A stretch of DNA of 64,000 nucleotides from Hygrophila difformis (GCA_030278955.1 JAOANR010000004.1:13318428-13382427), one strand, 5' to 3'. Shown: positions 23,813 to 35,371, numbered from the stretch's first letter. A program made the numbers and translations. The notes: generated by a model from the sequence alone, not told the origin.

Positions 23813-25532
23813 GCATTTTGTAAGTGGCATAATTCGTATACTCATAGCATTACTAAATGCAGGAGTTTTAGAATTGCCATATAGAACAAAATAAAAGAGG
23901 GTCGTTTGAAAATTGCAGGTATGAAGGTGGATTTAGATCCATTCCCTCAGCTTCCAATTGGTGTTTCTGGACTCATCCCAAATCCAGAAGATGGTGGCTC
24001 CAGTAGCCGGAATGATAGAGGAAAGGAACACATTGAAATCGATGAAGAGGATGTGGACTTGTTATCTGATGAGTCCGATCATGAAAGAAAAGAGTTGTGC
24101 AGTAAACAACCAAGATTTAAGAACATGTCGAAAGAGGACTTCAAGAAGGTCTTGGAGGCCGAAGAAAGAGAGCACCACAAGAAGCATAACCCTCCTTTGA
24201 GGGTTGAGATCCCTAAGCAGGCGGTAGAGATCTATGAAAATGGGAAACACCAACCTATTACTCGTGATTATAGGCATAGTGTACAGGTGGTTCCAACCTT
24301 GATGAGGCGACCAGAACATCCAGTTGAGACTGAAAGGTGGATGAAGAATAGGGCTCAGAACAAAGCCGCTCAAAAGGAGCCGCCACCCATGACTAGGAGT
24401 CAGTTTAGGCGGGCTCAAAGACGATATGCCGAGGAAATGCGGCAGTGGGAGGCACAAATCCATAAGTTGGAATCTTCCAGGCCTCGGAAGCCAGTACAAC
24501 CAACTTATTTCAGAGGAGAGACATCCCAGCAGCGGAGACCCCTTCACGAGAAGGCACAAAGTACGAGGCCGAGGTCGGTGGCAAGGGAACCTGACTCACC
24601 CATACCACCTCGTGAAGAAAGGTTGTATGAGGCCTCAAGAAGACCACCTCAGCCGCCATCACCTTCCGCTAGGAGACCAATACGGGAGAGGCTGCAGCCG
24701 CAGCTTTCCTCCACCAGGAGGCCAGTGAGGGAAAGGTTACAACCACCATCACCTTGTACTACTAGGAGGCCAGTGCGAGAAAGGCTGCAGTGGGCAGAAC
24801 GAAAACCTCAGCCGCCATCACCAAGGCCGAAGGTAACCAAAGCTGAACTTCCTCAGACTAACATTTCATCATCAGTTTCTAATGACAAAGGAAAAGCGGT
24901 CGCCACAACCGAATCTGGTGAAGAAGGAAGCAAGGTCAAGTCTGCGGGACAGAAGTTCATTGAGAAGCTGGACAAAATAGAGATGACTCCTTCAAACATG
25001 GCTATGGCTAGTGTGCTAATGAAATACATGGCATATTTGGCGGCCCATGAAGCCGGTGAACTTGGAAGTGAACCACATAGTTTTGAAGGATTCACGGCTT
25101 ACTGCAAGACTGTAGAAACCCAGAAGAACGTCACAGATACAAGTTGAAACGAAATCAACTAGTGAAGCACTTCAAGCGACCAATGAGGCACCACAAGTGA
25201 ATTTTGGTGCTATTACACCTACAGAGGTGGAGGCTGCTGTGGAGGCCAATCTCGATAAACCTAAAGTTGGGATTGGCGCCCTAGGCATCATGACTGATGA
25301 ATGTGGCACAATGGATGATATGAATATTGATGAAGAATATGGAGATGAATATGGTGATGTAAACCTCACTATTGACGGAGGGTGTGAAGATAATGTGTGG
25401 GGTAATGTGAACCTCAATATTGATGAGGAGTATCATGTAGAATTAGACGGCATGGATCTTGAAGATGAGGCTTTCTGGAAAAAATTGGACAAAGAGCTTA
25501 ATGAAGCAGAGGAAAGAAGAAGGGCCGAATGA
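23813..25532 (+). pseudogene. Tat gag-pol linker region, basic and acidic domains
   Basis: Same frame as gag from 23813 to 25147, with a second in-frame stop TAG at 23882-23884. Contains the knuckle-like CKWH block, an Arg/Pro-rich basic stretch (residues about 180-310 of the 23906 ORF, repeated RRPxRERLQPP units), then a conserved block ending near 25147. The frame changes near 25140 and the coding trace continues as an acidic stretch (25197-25532), then changes frame again near 25520. These breaks show loss of coding capacity. Confidence 0.75.
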
Positions 25533-26337
25533 CCCCTCCGTGCCTATGCGGGTCATTGGATTGGCGGCTGAGGAAGAGATAAGCGATGCCGAATCCGAGA
25601 TATGGGATGAGGAAGAGCCATCGTTCGCGAGGCTCATCGAAGAAATGGATGAAATGATAGCCGAATTGTCCCATCCAACCAGGGATGCACCTACCACACA
25701 AGAACTTGGCGGCCAACATGATGCTTCAAATTTGGCTGTGGCACAGTTTGCCAAACCCGAGGTTGCCCAGACAAGGCAACTGAAGCCCTTGTATGTCAAG
25801 GCTCACATTGATGGGCGTCCTGTAAGCAGGGTGTTTGTTGATAATGGGGCGACAGCCAATGTGATGCCGATGTCCACTCTAAGGAAGATTGGGAAGAGTG
25901 AAAAAGATCTGATCCCCACAAGGGTTAGAATGTGCAGCTTCGTAGGGGAAGCAACCCAACCTGCCGGATTCATAACGGCGGACGTCACTATTGGATCCAA
26001 GACCATCAAGGTCGCCTTCTTTGCGGTGAAATCTAAGACGTGTTACTCGGCATTGCTTGGGCGTGACTGGATTCACATGGCGCAGTGTGTGCCATCCACC
26101 CTCCACCAGCAGTTATTAATTTGGGATGGTGACCAGATAGAATTGGTGGAGGCGGATCCTCAACCCTTTGCAGGACCGGACGCCAACAATGATGAGGCGA
26201 TCTTCTACCTCGAAGACATACAACCTGCATCAGCTTTAATTGGTATGGACATGGATCTGGAATCCATTGACTTCACAACAAGCGGCTTCAAGTTACATCA
26301 TGCAGATAGCCGACATGAAGCATCAAGCTCTTCATGA
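25459..26337 (+). CDS. Tat retrotransposon protease region
   Basis: 292 codons in their own frame. The aspartic-protease fold is recognised by VFVDNGATANVMP (Asp128; D-N-G-A where cellular enzymes have D-T/S-G), followed by the flap region and LLGRDWIH, the usual C-terminal block of plant Ty3/gypsy proteases. Its stop overlaps the ATG of the next ORF (ATGA, 26334-26337). It is expected to cut the Gag-Pol polyprotein. The start is uncertain because the upstream frame is broken; the first ATG in frame is used. Confidence 0.8.
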   Translation: MKMRLSGKNWTKSLMKQRKEEGPNDPSVPMRVIGLAAEEEISDAESEIWDEEEPSFARLIEEMDEMIAELSHPTRDAPTTQELGGQHDASNLAVAQFAKPEVAQTRQLKPLYVKAHIDGRPVSRVFVDNGATANVMPMSTLRKIGKSEKDLIPTRVRMCSFVGEATQPAGFITADVTIGSKTIKVAFFAVKSKTCYSALLGRDWIHMAQCVPSTLHQQLLIWDGDQIELVEADPQPFAGPDANNDEAIFYLEDIQPASALIGMDMDLESIDFTTSGFKLHHADSRHEASSSS

Positions 26338-29300
26338 TGAGCAGCTATGACATTTATAAAGACTTGTTGCAGCGGCTCGCCAACACTGAAATAATGATGG
26401 GTGCCGAAATCAAGTCCAAAAACCCAACTGACGTTCGGCCATCTGAGTGGCCATCTCTTGTGAAGCGGACATCGCCTAGTCCGGAAGCCAAGGAACCACT
26501 TGTAGACATCAACCTCGGGACAGATGTGGAACCAAAGTTGACCAAGATAAGTGCATCATTGCCTGAGGAGGAGCGGCACCAGTTAGTGGAGCTGATTCAT
26601 AAGTATAAAGATTGCTTTGCATGGCAGTACACAGACATGCCAGGATTATCAAGGGAGCTAGTGGAACACAAGTTGCCAACTCATCCAGAGTTCAGACCTC
26701 ATAAGCAACCGACAAGACGGTTCGATCCAGACACCATCCCAAAAATAAAGGCCGAGATTGAGAAGCTTCTTAAAGCAGGTTACATTAGAACTTGTCGTTA
26801 TGTAGAATGGCTTGCAAATATTGTACCTGTTGTAAAGAAGAATGGTCAATTGAGAGTCTGTATAGACTTTAGGAACTTAAACTTGGCAACGCCCAATGAT
26901 GAATATGTAATGCCTATGGCCGATATGCTTGTTGATGCGGCCGCCGGCCACAAGTTTTTATCTTTAATGGATGGTTATTCTGGATACAACCAAATCTTCA
27001 TTTCTGAAAATGATGTACATAAAACAGCTTTTCGTTGCCCAGGGCCAGTCGACATTTTTGAATGGGTAGCCATGCCCTTTGGATTAAAAAACGCGGAGGC
27101 AACATACCAAAGGGCCATGAACATGATTTTTCATGATTTAATCGGTCACACACTTGAAGTGTACATTGATGACATAGTGGTAAAATCATGTGAATTTGGC
27201 CAACACTTGGCTCACCTTGAAGGTGCCTTCATCCGAATGAGGCAGCATGGATTGAAAATTAATCCAGCTAAGTGTGCCTTTCGAGTGGCAGCAGGGAACT
27301 TCTTAGGTTTCCTGGTGCATGAGAGGGGCATTGAGGTAGACCAGAACAATGCTAAGGCCATCTTGGAGGCTCGTGCACCAACCAATCTCAAAGAACTGCA
27401 ATCATTGATGGGCAAAATCAATTTCCTAAGGAGATTCATTGCCAATGCTGCAGGCAAAATGAAAGCGTTCACTACCTTACTTAAAGGAAGAAAGAACGAG
27501 AAGTTCGTATGGACGACTGAGCATCAAGCAGCCTTCGAAGAAATAAAAAGAGCATTGGTCAATCCTCCAGTATTAGTGCCGCCAAGACCTGGAATACCTT
27601 TGAAACTATATGTATCGGCCGCCGAGGAGTCTATCGGGTGCTTGCTTGCACAGGACGATGAATGCGGCAAGGAGAGGGCTATCTATTACCTTAGCAAGAC
27701 TCTGCAAGGGCCAGAAGTAAGATATACCGGATTAGAAAAGTTGTGCTACGCCCTAGTATACTCCTGCAACAAGTTAGAACACTACATGCTGCCAAGAACA
27801 GTTCATGTAGTGGCTCCCTTTGACTTGGTGAAGACGCTTTTGCACAAGCCAGCATTACAGGGTAGACAAGCTAAATGGGCTATGAAGATCAGTCCTTTTA
27901 CCCTTGTACACATTCCTCAAAAGGCAGTCAAAGGACAAGCTTTAGCTGACTTCTTAGCTCAGCACCCTTCGTTGGTTTTGTCAGAAGATCCCAAAGAAAC
28001 GTCCTTTATGGGATTCGAACCTTGGGAATTAACCTTTGATGGATCTTGTGCGAGCAGCGGCTCGGGAGCCGGCATCACGATCACTAGTCCTCTTGGGGAA
28101 CATTGGAAGCTTGCTCGGGAGTTAGAGCCTGGCACCACCAACAATCAAGCGGAATACGAAGCTTTGATATTTGGCCTCGAAACTGCATTGCTGAAGGGTG
28201 CGAAATCAATTACAATTTTTGGAGACTCCCAAGTCATCCTGAAGCAGTTAACAGGAGAATATGAATGCAAGAGTCCCAGATTGATTAAGTGCTATGAGAC
28301 AGCACTAGAGCTATTGGGCAAGTTTTCGGACGCTACCATCACACATGTGCCTAGAAGCCAAAATCAAGAGGCCAACGAGGCTGCTCAACTTGCTTCAGGC
28401 TGGCAGTCTTGTCGCCTTAGGGGGGCACCACATATTGCCGCCATCACAAGTGAGCCTGAAGACCAACAAGAAAGTGGTGATTGGAGGACCGAGATCATAC
28501 AGTACCTCGAGAACCCGTCATCTGGGGGAGATAACTCGCTAAAGGTAAAAGCTTTGCGGTACGTGCTGGTCAATGGTGAATTATTCCGAAGGGCGGTTGA
28601 TGGATTGCTGCTCAAGTGTATAGGCCCCGAGGATGCTAAGTTGGTAATGAGAGAAGTCAATGAGGGGATATGCGGCTCTCATCGGGCAGGGCCTAGCATG
28701 AGGTGGAGCATCCACCGTCATGGATACTTCTGGCCAACCATCATGGAGGACTGTATCACGTATGCTCGCGGTTGTGAAGCTTGCCAAAAGCACGGCCCAA
28801 TTCAAAGGGTACCGGCGGAAGAATTACACACAGTCATTAAGCCTTGGCCATTCCGTGGCTGGGGGATGGACATTATTGGGAAGATTCATCCGCCATCATC
28901 TAAGAATCATTCATTTATACTTGTGGCCACTGATTACTTTACTAAATGGGTGGAAGCATGGCCAATGAAGAAAATCGATCAAGGCGATGTAATTAAATTT
29001 GTGACTGAGTTGATACATCGGTTTAGAATCCCTCAAACAATCACTGCCGATCAAGGTACGATGTTCACTGGTGAAAAGTTTATAGCTTTTGCCAAACAGT
29101 TTGGGATCCGCATCTATCATTCTACTCCATACTATCCCCAAGCAAATGGTCAGGCTGAAGCCACCAATAAGATCCTGATAAGTATGATCAAAAAGACGGT
29201 AGGCGAAAAACCTAGAAAATGGCATGAGACCTTGTCAGAGGTCCTATGGGCTTACAGAAACTCTAAATCTACAGCTACAGGGTTTACGCCATACTACTTG

Positions 29301-29735
29301 ACATATGGTCATGACGCTGTTTTGCCTTTGGAAATAACAGTTCCTTCTCTAAGGGTGGCTCAACAGCATCACTTAGACTTATCTAAGTATGAAGAAGCTA
29401 TGTTGCAAGAATTAGAGACAGCTGATGGTGGCAAGCTTATGGCCTTGGAAAGCATCCGTCGTCAAAAAGCTAGAATGGCAAAGCATTATGATAAGAAGGT
29501 TCGAAGCAAGACTTTCAGCGAAGGGGATCTAGTGTGGAAAGTGATCCTACCTTTAGGAGTGCATGCTAACGAGATGGGAAAGTGGTCCCCAAATTGGGAA
29601 GGACCATTCATTGTAACACAAAGACTACTCAATGGTGCATACAAGTTAATGGACATCGATGGTCAAGAACACAAACAGAGTATAAATGCAAAATATCTCA
29701 AGATGTTCTATCCATCAGTCTGGGAGTCAGAATAA
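26334..29735 (+). CDS. Tat Pol: reverse transcriptase, two RNase H domains, integrase
   Basis: 1,133 codons, open throughout. The reverse transcriptase has [15 protein letters not shown] and Y-I-D-D (residues 277-280). A first RNase H (about 420-540) has lost its first catalytic Asp (LYVSAAEES). A second, aRNH-type domain starts at Asp569 (LTFDGSCASSGSGAG) with NNQAEYEAL and GDSQ; this dual arrangement marks the Tat lineage. Integrase: HHCC region around C-x2-C (ARGCEACQ), then D846, D906 and E942, the last two separated by exactly 35 residues. No chromodomain. It begins by a 4-nt overlap with the protease ORF; a frameshift or re-initiation would be needed for expression. Confidence 0.93.
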   Translation: MMSSYDIYKDLLQRLANTEIMMGAEIKSKNPTDVRPSEWPSLVKRTSPSPEAKEPLVDINLGTDVEPKLTKISASLPEEERHQLVELIHKYKDCFAWQYTDMPGLSRELVEHKLPTHPEFRPHKQPTRRFDPDTIPKIKAEIEKLLKAGYIRTCRYVEWLANIVPVVKKNGQLRVCIDFRNLNLATPNDEYVMPMADMLVDAAAGHKFLSLMDGYSGYNQIFISENDVHKTAFRCPGPVDIFEWVAMPFGLKNAEATYQRAMNMIFHDLIGHTLEVYIDDIVVKSCEFGQHLAHLEGAFIRMRQHGLKINPAKCAFRVAAGNFLGFLVHERGIEVDQNNAKAILEARAPTNLKELQSLMGKINFLRRFIANAAGKMKAFTTLLKGRKNEKFVWTTEHQAAFEEIKRALVNPPVLVPPRPGIPLKLYVSAAEESIGCLLAQDDECGKERAIYYLSKTLQGPEVRYTGLEKLCYALVYSCNKLEHYMLPRTVHVVAPFDLVKTLLHKPALQGRQAKWAMKISPFTLVHIPQKAVKGQALADFLAQHPSLVLSEDPKETSFMGFEPWELTFDGSCASSGSGAGITITSPLGEHWKLARELEPGTTNNQAEYEALIFGLETALLKGAKSITIFGDSQVILKQLTGEYECKSPRLIKCYETALELLGKFSDATITHVPRSQNQEANEAAQLASGWQSCRLRGAPHIAAITSEPEDQQESGDWRTEIIQYLENPSSGGDNSLKVKALRYVLVNGELFRRAVDGLLLKCIGPEDAKLVMREVNEGICGSHRAGPSMRWSIHRHGYFWPTIMEDCITYARGCEACQKHGPIQRVPAEELHTVIKPWPFRGWGMDIIGKIHPPSSKNHSFILVATDYFTKWVEAWPMKKIDQGDVIKFVTELIHRFRIPQTITADQGTMFTGEKFIAFAKQFGIRIYHSTPYYPQANGQAEATNKILISMIKKTVGEKPRKWHETLSEVLWAYRNSKSTATGFTPYYLTYGHDAVLPLEITVPSLRVAQQHHLDLSKYEEAMLQELETADGGKLMALESIRRQKARMAKHYDKKVRSKTFSEGDLVWKVILPLGVHANEMGKWSPNWEGPFIVTQRLLNGAYKLMDIDGQEHKQSINAKYLKMFYPSVWESE

Positions 29736-29883
29736 ATAGCATAAGTGCATCATGAGTGGCCAATCACAAAGGTGGCCAAAGAAGTAGCAAAAAAACGGCA
29801 AACATAAGTACTAAAAAGTGCTCACCACAAGGCCGGTGAGCTGACCCAAAATAGAGTACTGGATACAAATCACAAAAGCAGTG
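29736..29883. other. Spacer between sense pol and the antisense gene
   Basis: 148 bp. The two genes are tail to tail here, so both transcription units must end in or overlap this stretch. No clear terminator signal identified. Confidence 0.5.
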
Positions 29884-32800
29884 CTAACTACTCGGGGGAG
29901 ATAGCGTCTCATCACCTAGTAGGCGACGACGCATGACGGCCGACTGATCACGCGCACGCCCAAAAGTGTCGGTGAGACGACGAAGTGCTGCAGCAGAAAC
30001 TCGAGCACGAGCTGATAGCCGGGGGCGACGAGCTCTCAATAACTCAGCTGATAAATTACGATCATCTGCGGCTAAACGATCATGATCAGCCTGCAAAGCG
30101 GTAGCTCGATCAGACAACTTGAGCAGCTCAGCCTCAAGTATGACAAGCTCAACGGTAGCTCCCTCAATGATGCAGCTCTTCTCTAAGATAATACGCTCCG
30201 CCTCCGCAATAACTGCCTTCTGCTTCTCAATATCGCGCTTCGCCTGGGCGACAGTACTCGCTAACTGTGACTGCCTACTCTCCTCGGTCCTAAGAACCGT
30301 GGAAGCCTGATCGCGCTGAGGACGTATAACCTCTAACTGGGAACGAACCTCGCGGTGCCGCGCCTCGAGATCATCAATAAGTGTCAAGTCCTGAGCAGAC
30401 TGATCTGCTGTATTGCTATAGAGAGGATAAGCAAGGGACAAGTCAGAAATGAGCTCCGAGAAATCCGAGAAGCCGGCGTCCTCAATGAAGGCAGGGACTG
30501 AGCTAACATCATTAAGAAGGTCATCGAGTCCAGAGACCATCTCGGCTGATAGTGGACCGGTCTGGGTGGAAAAAAGACGGTCAAACGCCTTACATGATGA
30601 GGCTATGGCAGCACGAGTGCCCGAGTCTGGAAGAGAGGCCACAGGGCCTGGAGGAGGGTCCTTCGGTGCCTGGAGACAAACTAGGTTAGAATAATACAAA
30701 AAGTTTTAGTATGACAAAAGATGAAAGGAAATATACCTGAGGAGGTGGCGCAGCCAAATCAGCTGAAAGAGCTGAAGTATCAATCACGGAGCGGTCTATC
30801 TGAGTAGGTGGTACAGTCAAATCGACTGGAGCATCAGCCGTGGAGTGAGCTACATGATCCATGGGAGTCTAGAGGAAGACAACACTTAGAACATATCTCG
30901 AAGGATAAGAACGAGAGAAGACGAGAATACAACTAAAGGATACCTGAGGAGTCACCAAAGGGTCAGTAGTGCTAGTCATAGAGGCGTGATCTACAGCCTG
31001 AGTAGGAAGAGGATGGTCTATCTGGTCTCCAGGAATCTAGAGGATAGTTGTCTTTAGAATCATTTTGCATAATAGAGAAAGAAAAGAAAATAGGGGTGTA
31101 ATTAAAGTGTACCTGAGAAGTCAACTCGGGAGAGACAGAGCTAACGATAGAGGTATCGTCGGCCTGAGAAGAAGGAGGATCCATCTAAACAGAGAGAGAT
31201 GAAAGATGTTGATACTTGACCAAAAAACAAGACTTGAACAAAGAGTCCAAAGTGGTGAAATGTACCTGATCAATGGAAGCAGGGTGAGTAGCATCCGTCA
31301 CCACGGCTTTAGTCTGGTGCGTAGGATCATCCCCATGGAGGATGATATAGTCAGCACGAGCCAACTCCTCATCATATGGATCACTCCTAGCAATGACACT
31401 GCTCATATGCTGATCAACGATAGTCGTCGCCTCGTGAAGGTCCGCCATATGACTATCATCCCTGGTAACATCATCCTCAGCGTGATCCTCCACCATAAGG
31501 TCATCATCATCTACAGGATCCTCATCATCATCAGAACCAGACTCCTCCTCACTAGAACCGGAAGCCCCATTCTCATCAGAGTGAGCAGTGTAATCCTCAT
31601 CAGTAGAGTCCTCAGCACTCGCAAACTCCTCCTCATGATGATCATCATCTGGGACGTCATCCTCATCGTCCTCACTATCATGGTCTGAAGAAAAGAGGAA
31701 TATTAAAAGACCAGGAAAACAGTGTAAAGACATGTTAACAAAGGAGACATACCTCTTCGGCGTTTACGAGATGAGGAGGCTGCAACAGATTTTGACTTCG
31801 GGGTACGACTAGAAACAAGAGTAGCTGCTGACCGAGCAACGGCACTAGGAACACTAGGCTGCTTCGAAGGAGCCGGGCTACGCCGCACGTCCCCAAAACG
31901 ACCTGTAATCTGGGCATAGGATGGCAAGATGGAGGTGATGTAGGGCGTCCACCATGCCATAAAACCAGCAGCAAGCGTCCCTGTCGGAGTGAATGGAAGA
32001 TAACTAGATAACGTCAGACGGGACGAGAAATCAACCACTGCCTGGATATCAGCGACCGTCATCCTCTTACTCCTAATAGATACCGGCCACTTCACACTGC
32101 GAGGAAGTCCGAGATGACAACCAAACTGACGAGCGAGCAAATGAGGGCAATATGGCTCGGCTACGATCGGATTATACTGATCCCTCCTCTTTAGCCCACT
32201 CAGAAGCATAGGCTTCATACTAACGTTCCAGGTGGACTCTCCATGTAGACCACGTGGCTGATCAGGCTTGCACACAAGCTGAGACAGCAACCATCCTATA
32301 GGGGCATACACATATAAGTCCTGATAAGAAGGCCTGTGGTGAAGAAAAAATCGAATAATCTCTAGACTGTCCCGCTTTAAGAGACCATCCCTGCTAATCT
32401 TCACCGAAGCAGCAGCTAGTATCAGGCCTAACGGGTCACCATCAGCAACATCCTGCGGACCAGGACGAGGCACACCAGTAAAAAGCCGAGGAAAGTATAG
32501 CTGAATCCAAAGCTGCAGAAACCATAACGGCCCACAGGCCGAATTAGTGGGATCTCGCCCACTAGCCAGCATACCAGAAATCTTGGCCATACCACTAAAC
32601 AGGGTGCCAAGAAAATAAGAACCAGTGGCCCGAGAAAGATCATTCATAATAGCCCGTACGAGAGGAAGAGCAGAACGCAAGACGGTCCGAGCCCTCGAAC
32701 AGATAATAAATCGGCTAAACCATAGCAATAGAAATGCCACATGCTCATCCAAGGTACAAGGAGAACTCTCAGACGTCATATTGTGATCAATGTATGCTGC

Positions 32801-33977
32801 GTACTGCTTAGTCTCTCTGCCCGAAGGACAAATAGCATCACCAAGAGCTCGATCATCAGAAGCCGACTGTGTCAACTCTGAACCATCCACTCGGAGTCCT
32901 GTGATCATGACCACATCAAGAAGCGTGGGACCCACGAAGCCACAAGGAAACTGAAAGGCGTTAACACTAGAGTTCCAGAAGCCCATGATGTAATAGATGA
33001 GACGATGATCTATCACTACATGCCGAGTAGATAGAATAATGGCATCTTCAATACCACAGTTACGCCATTCAGCTGTGCGTCCTCCCCTCTTCATCCGGCG
33101 AACCCATGAAACATATTTCTCCAAAATACTCTGATCCTCATTCTCTTCGGTTCGGGGAGCCTTAGCCTTCTTAGATCTAGGAGCAGTGGTGCCAGACTGA
33201 TGAGACCGGATAGACCTCGTCTGCGAAACAAAGGCTCCAGTGAATGCAGCATGAGTGATCGGACATGTGCAAGATAGAAACTCCCGGGTCTCATCTGCAT
33301 GCGCAGTCGTGCGATGAAACGGACGTAAAAAAGGCTCGGACTCCGGGCGGTCAAAATCATAAGCCTCATCATCAGAATCCGGAATGAGTAGTCCCTCAGC
33401 AATCTGCATTATTATGATACACATATCACCAAGTAAGTTGAGCAAACCTGAGTAGAGGACCCGGCGGCCTGAACTGATGAGGATGGCGACTGAGACCCGG
33501 CATGAGTGGCGGCCTGGGTACCCGGAGTGGCGGCCTGAGCGGTCCTCGCGACAATGTCCTATTGCAAAGTTGCACAAATCAGTCAAAGGAGACTCACAAG
33601 TAAAAAAGTGAACACATAAAAGCCGACGAAAAGATGGAACAAACCTGAAAAGCCAAGGCACCAGACGACAAGGCAGCGAAACCTGGCAAGGGAATGGCGG
33701 CCTGTCCTGGTGAAGGTGGCGGCTGGCGGCCCGGGGTGGCGTCCCGAACAGGCAGCCTGGACCTGGAACTGGCGGCCGGAGAAGAGGCTGGTGGCGGCCG
33801 GGAGCTGGCGGCCTGAGGGGCAGAAGCTGGCGGCCTAGAACTGGCGGCCGGAGCAGCTGGCGGCCCGGAGCTCGAGCTGGCGGCCGAGATTGGCCGGGAC
33901 CTGGCGGCCTGAGGGGCTGAAGCTGGCGGCCTGGGACTGGCGGCCGGAACAGCTGGCGGCGGCTGGCGTCTCGTCGG
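29884..33977 (-). CDS. Antisense spliced gene in the Tat element: plant mobile domain (PMD) protein
   Basis: Minus-strand exons by GT..AG borders: 33977-33645, 33558-33448, 33403-31753, 31684-31266, 31184-31113, 31036-30944, 30868-30737 and 30669-29884 (stop). The lengths 333, 111, 1651+419, 72, 93, 132 and 786 all keep frame; about 1,198 residues with no internal stop. The N-terminal part is Pro/Ala-rich (PPASAPQAA repeats). The large exon holds the plant mobile domain (MGFWNSSVNAF, FVGPTLLDVVMITGLRVDG) and ends in a basic patch RKRRRG. Then come an Asp/Glu-rich acidic exon, three short Pro/Gln exons each ending ...Q at CAG/GTA, and a last exon with a long coiled coil. The PMD is a transposon-derived domain of unknown biochemical role found in plant host genes and elements. 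The 5' start is not settled: an upstream exon ending MDQ at 34507 is possible. Confidence 0.78.
33470..33970. repeat. GC-rich CTGGCGGCC repeat, first block
   Basis: Many irregular copies of (C)TGGCGGCC(T/G)G on the plus strand; antisense coding for Pro/Ala repeats of the PMD gene. Confidence 0.85.
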
Positions 33978-34506
33978 CTAAATTCTATGTTAAAATGCAA
34001 TGTGTTTGAGAGATACTCAATCGATCAATCATCAAATAAAAGACAAGCAGCTAGCATGACATGACATGGTGTTCTAAAAGACGATTAAGGGATGCTCATC
34101 AAATTAGAGAATCAAACTTGGATGAATTAGCTCCTGTGTGTCATCAAACAATCATGGCGTTGTTGGATGCAATTTCAAGATCAGTATATATTTCCACTTC
34201 ACTTAACATCTACAGCGAGTGATGTATACATTCAAGATGTTGGATACAGTGCAAGAACATAAACAACTCCAGCATGCGATTCCAAAGTTCAAAATAACAC
34301 TGCTAGCTAGTGGCGAGAGACCATGATGCCCAACATACCATTCCAAGTATCAAGCGATGCAACAAGACCAACATACAATTCAAAGTTCATGAAATATCTA
34401 CTTAATGCATAGATTGCCAATCTCCAATTTCAGCCTCGAATCATACTCTATCCAATTCATAAGTCTGGGCCAACAACATCAATAAAACAAGGTAAGGCAA
34501 ACTAAC
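33978..34506. other. Putative intron in the antisense gene
   Basis: AT-rich compared with the flanking GC-rich blocks. On the minus strand it is bounded by CAG/GTTAGT at 34507/34506 and TTTAG/CCG at 33978/33977, i.e. donor and acceptor. No other coding signal. Confidence 0.55.
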
Positions 34507-35060
34507 CTGATCCATGGACACGAGTGGCGGCCCCGGCGGAAACTGTTGGCGGCACACGAGAGGTTGGCGGCGCTATACAGCTCGCGGCTGAAGAGACGCC
34601 TGGCAGCGCGTGTCCTGGCGGCTGGTGGCTCGAGAGGCTGGCGGCCAGTGGAGAAGGCTGGCGGCTCAACCAGCCTGGCGGCACAGGTGACTGGCGGCCG
34701 AGGCGAAGCCTGGCGGAGGAGACGCTGGCGGCGGGAGCTGAGCGCTGGCGGCAGACTTGAAGCTGGCGGCGGACCTGCAGGACACTGGCGGCTCTCCGGG
34801 GTGGCAGCGCAGCAAGGCTGGCGGCGGCCGGACTTGGCGGCTCGTGGGATGCTGGCGGCGCTCGAGGTCAGCTGGCGGCGACCGATGCTGGCGGCTGGTG
34901 AGTTGGCAGCGCTAGCAAGGCTGGCGGCTGGAGAGTTGGCAGCGTTGGCAAGCAAGGCTGGCGGCTGGCGACGATCGGCGATGGCGGCTCGCGACGATCC
35001 TTTCCGAACGACGACAGCGTTTCTCTGCAAAGCAGGTGGCGGACTTGGCAACGACACTGG
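34507..35060 (-). repeat. GC-rich GCTGGCGGC repeat block, probable 5' exon of the antisense gene
   Basis: More than 20 irregular copies of CTGGCGGC on the plus strand. Antisense frames are open for long stretches because of composition (a 259-codon frame spans 35258-34479), so coding status cannot be judged by length. The last bases before the donor read ATGGATCAG, which could be a start codon (MDQ) or the end of a longer exon. Confidence 0.6.
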
Positions 35061-35229
35061 TCGACGGCGCTTTCGGTGATGACGACGGAAGCTATGGAAG
35101 CATGAGGCAGCAGCAGCGGCTGGACGTTCACAAGAAAGTCGAAATTCTTGCTGGTGAAGGAAAAGGAGAGAAAGGGGAAGAAAATTTGAAAAAAATGCCC
35201 AAAAATTTTGACCTAAGGAAAGAAGTGGC

Positions 35230-35237
35230 TTTTTATA
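35230..35237 (-). promoter_or_regulatory. Candidate TATA box for the antisense gene
   Basis: TATAAAAA on the minus strand (CTCTATAAAAAGCCAC). Placed just upstream of the GC-rich 5' block and at the edge of the plastid-derived DNA, it would start transcription near 35205 heading toward 29884. Position only; no experimental support. Confidence 0.5.
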
Positions 35238-35327
35238 GAGGGAAACAGCCCGGATCACCAGCTAAGGCCCCTAAATGATCGCTCAGTGATAAAGGAGGTA
35301 GGGGTGGAGAGACAGCCAGGAGGTTTG

Positions 35328-35371
35328 CCTAGAGTGATCCGACGGTGCCGAGTGGAAGGGCCGTCGCTCAC
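35328..35371 (+). rRNA. Plastid 23S rRNA fragment (nuclear copy)
   Basis: GTGATCCGACGGTGCCGAGT and the bases after it, up to GGCCGTCGCTCA, match from memory a conserved part of plastid 23S rRNA near its 3' third. Only about 44 bp remain; not functional. Confidence 0.75.

Noticed and set aside
31206..31688. 160-codon plus-strand ORF opposite the acidic exon
   Set aside because: Shadow of the antisense exon encoding Asp/Glu runs; no domain, and exon phase supports the minus strand.
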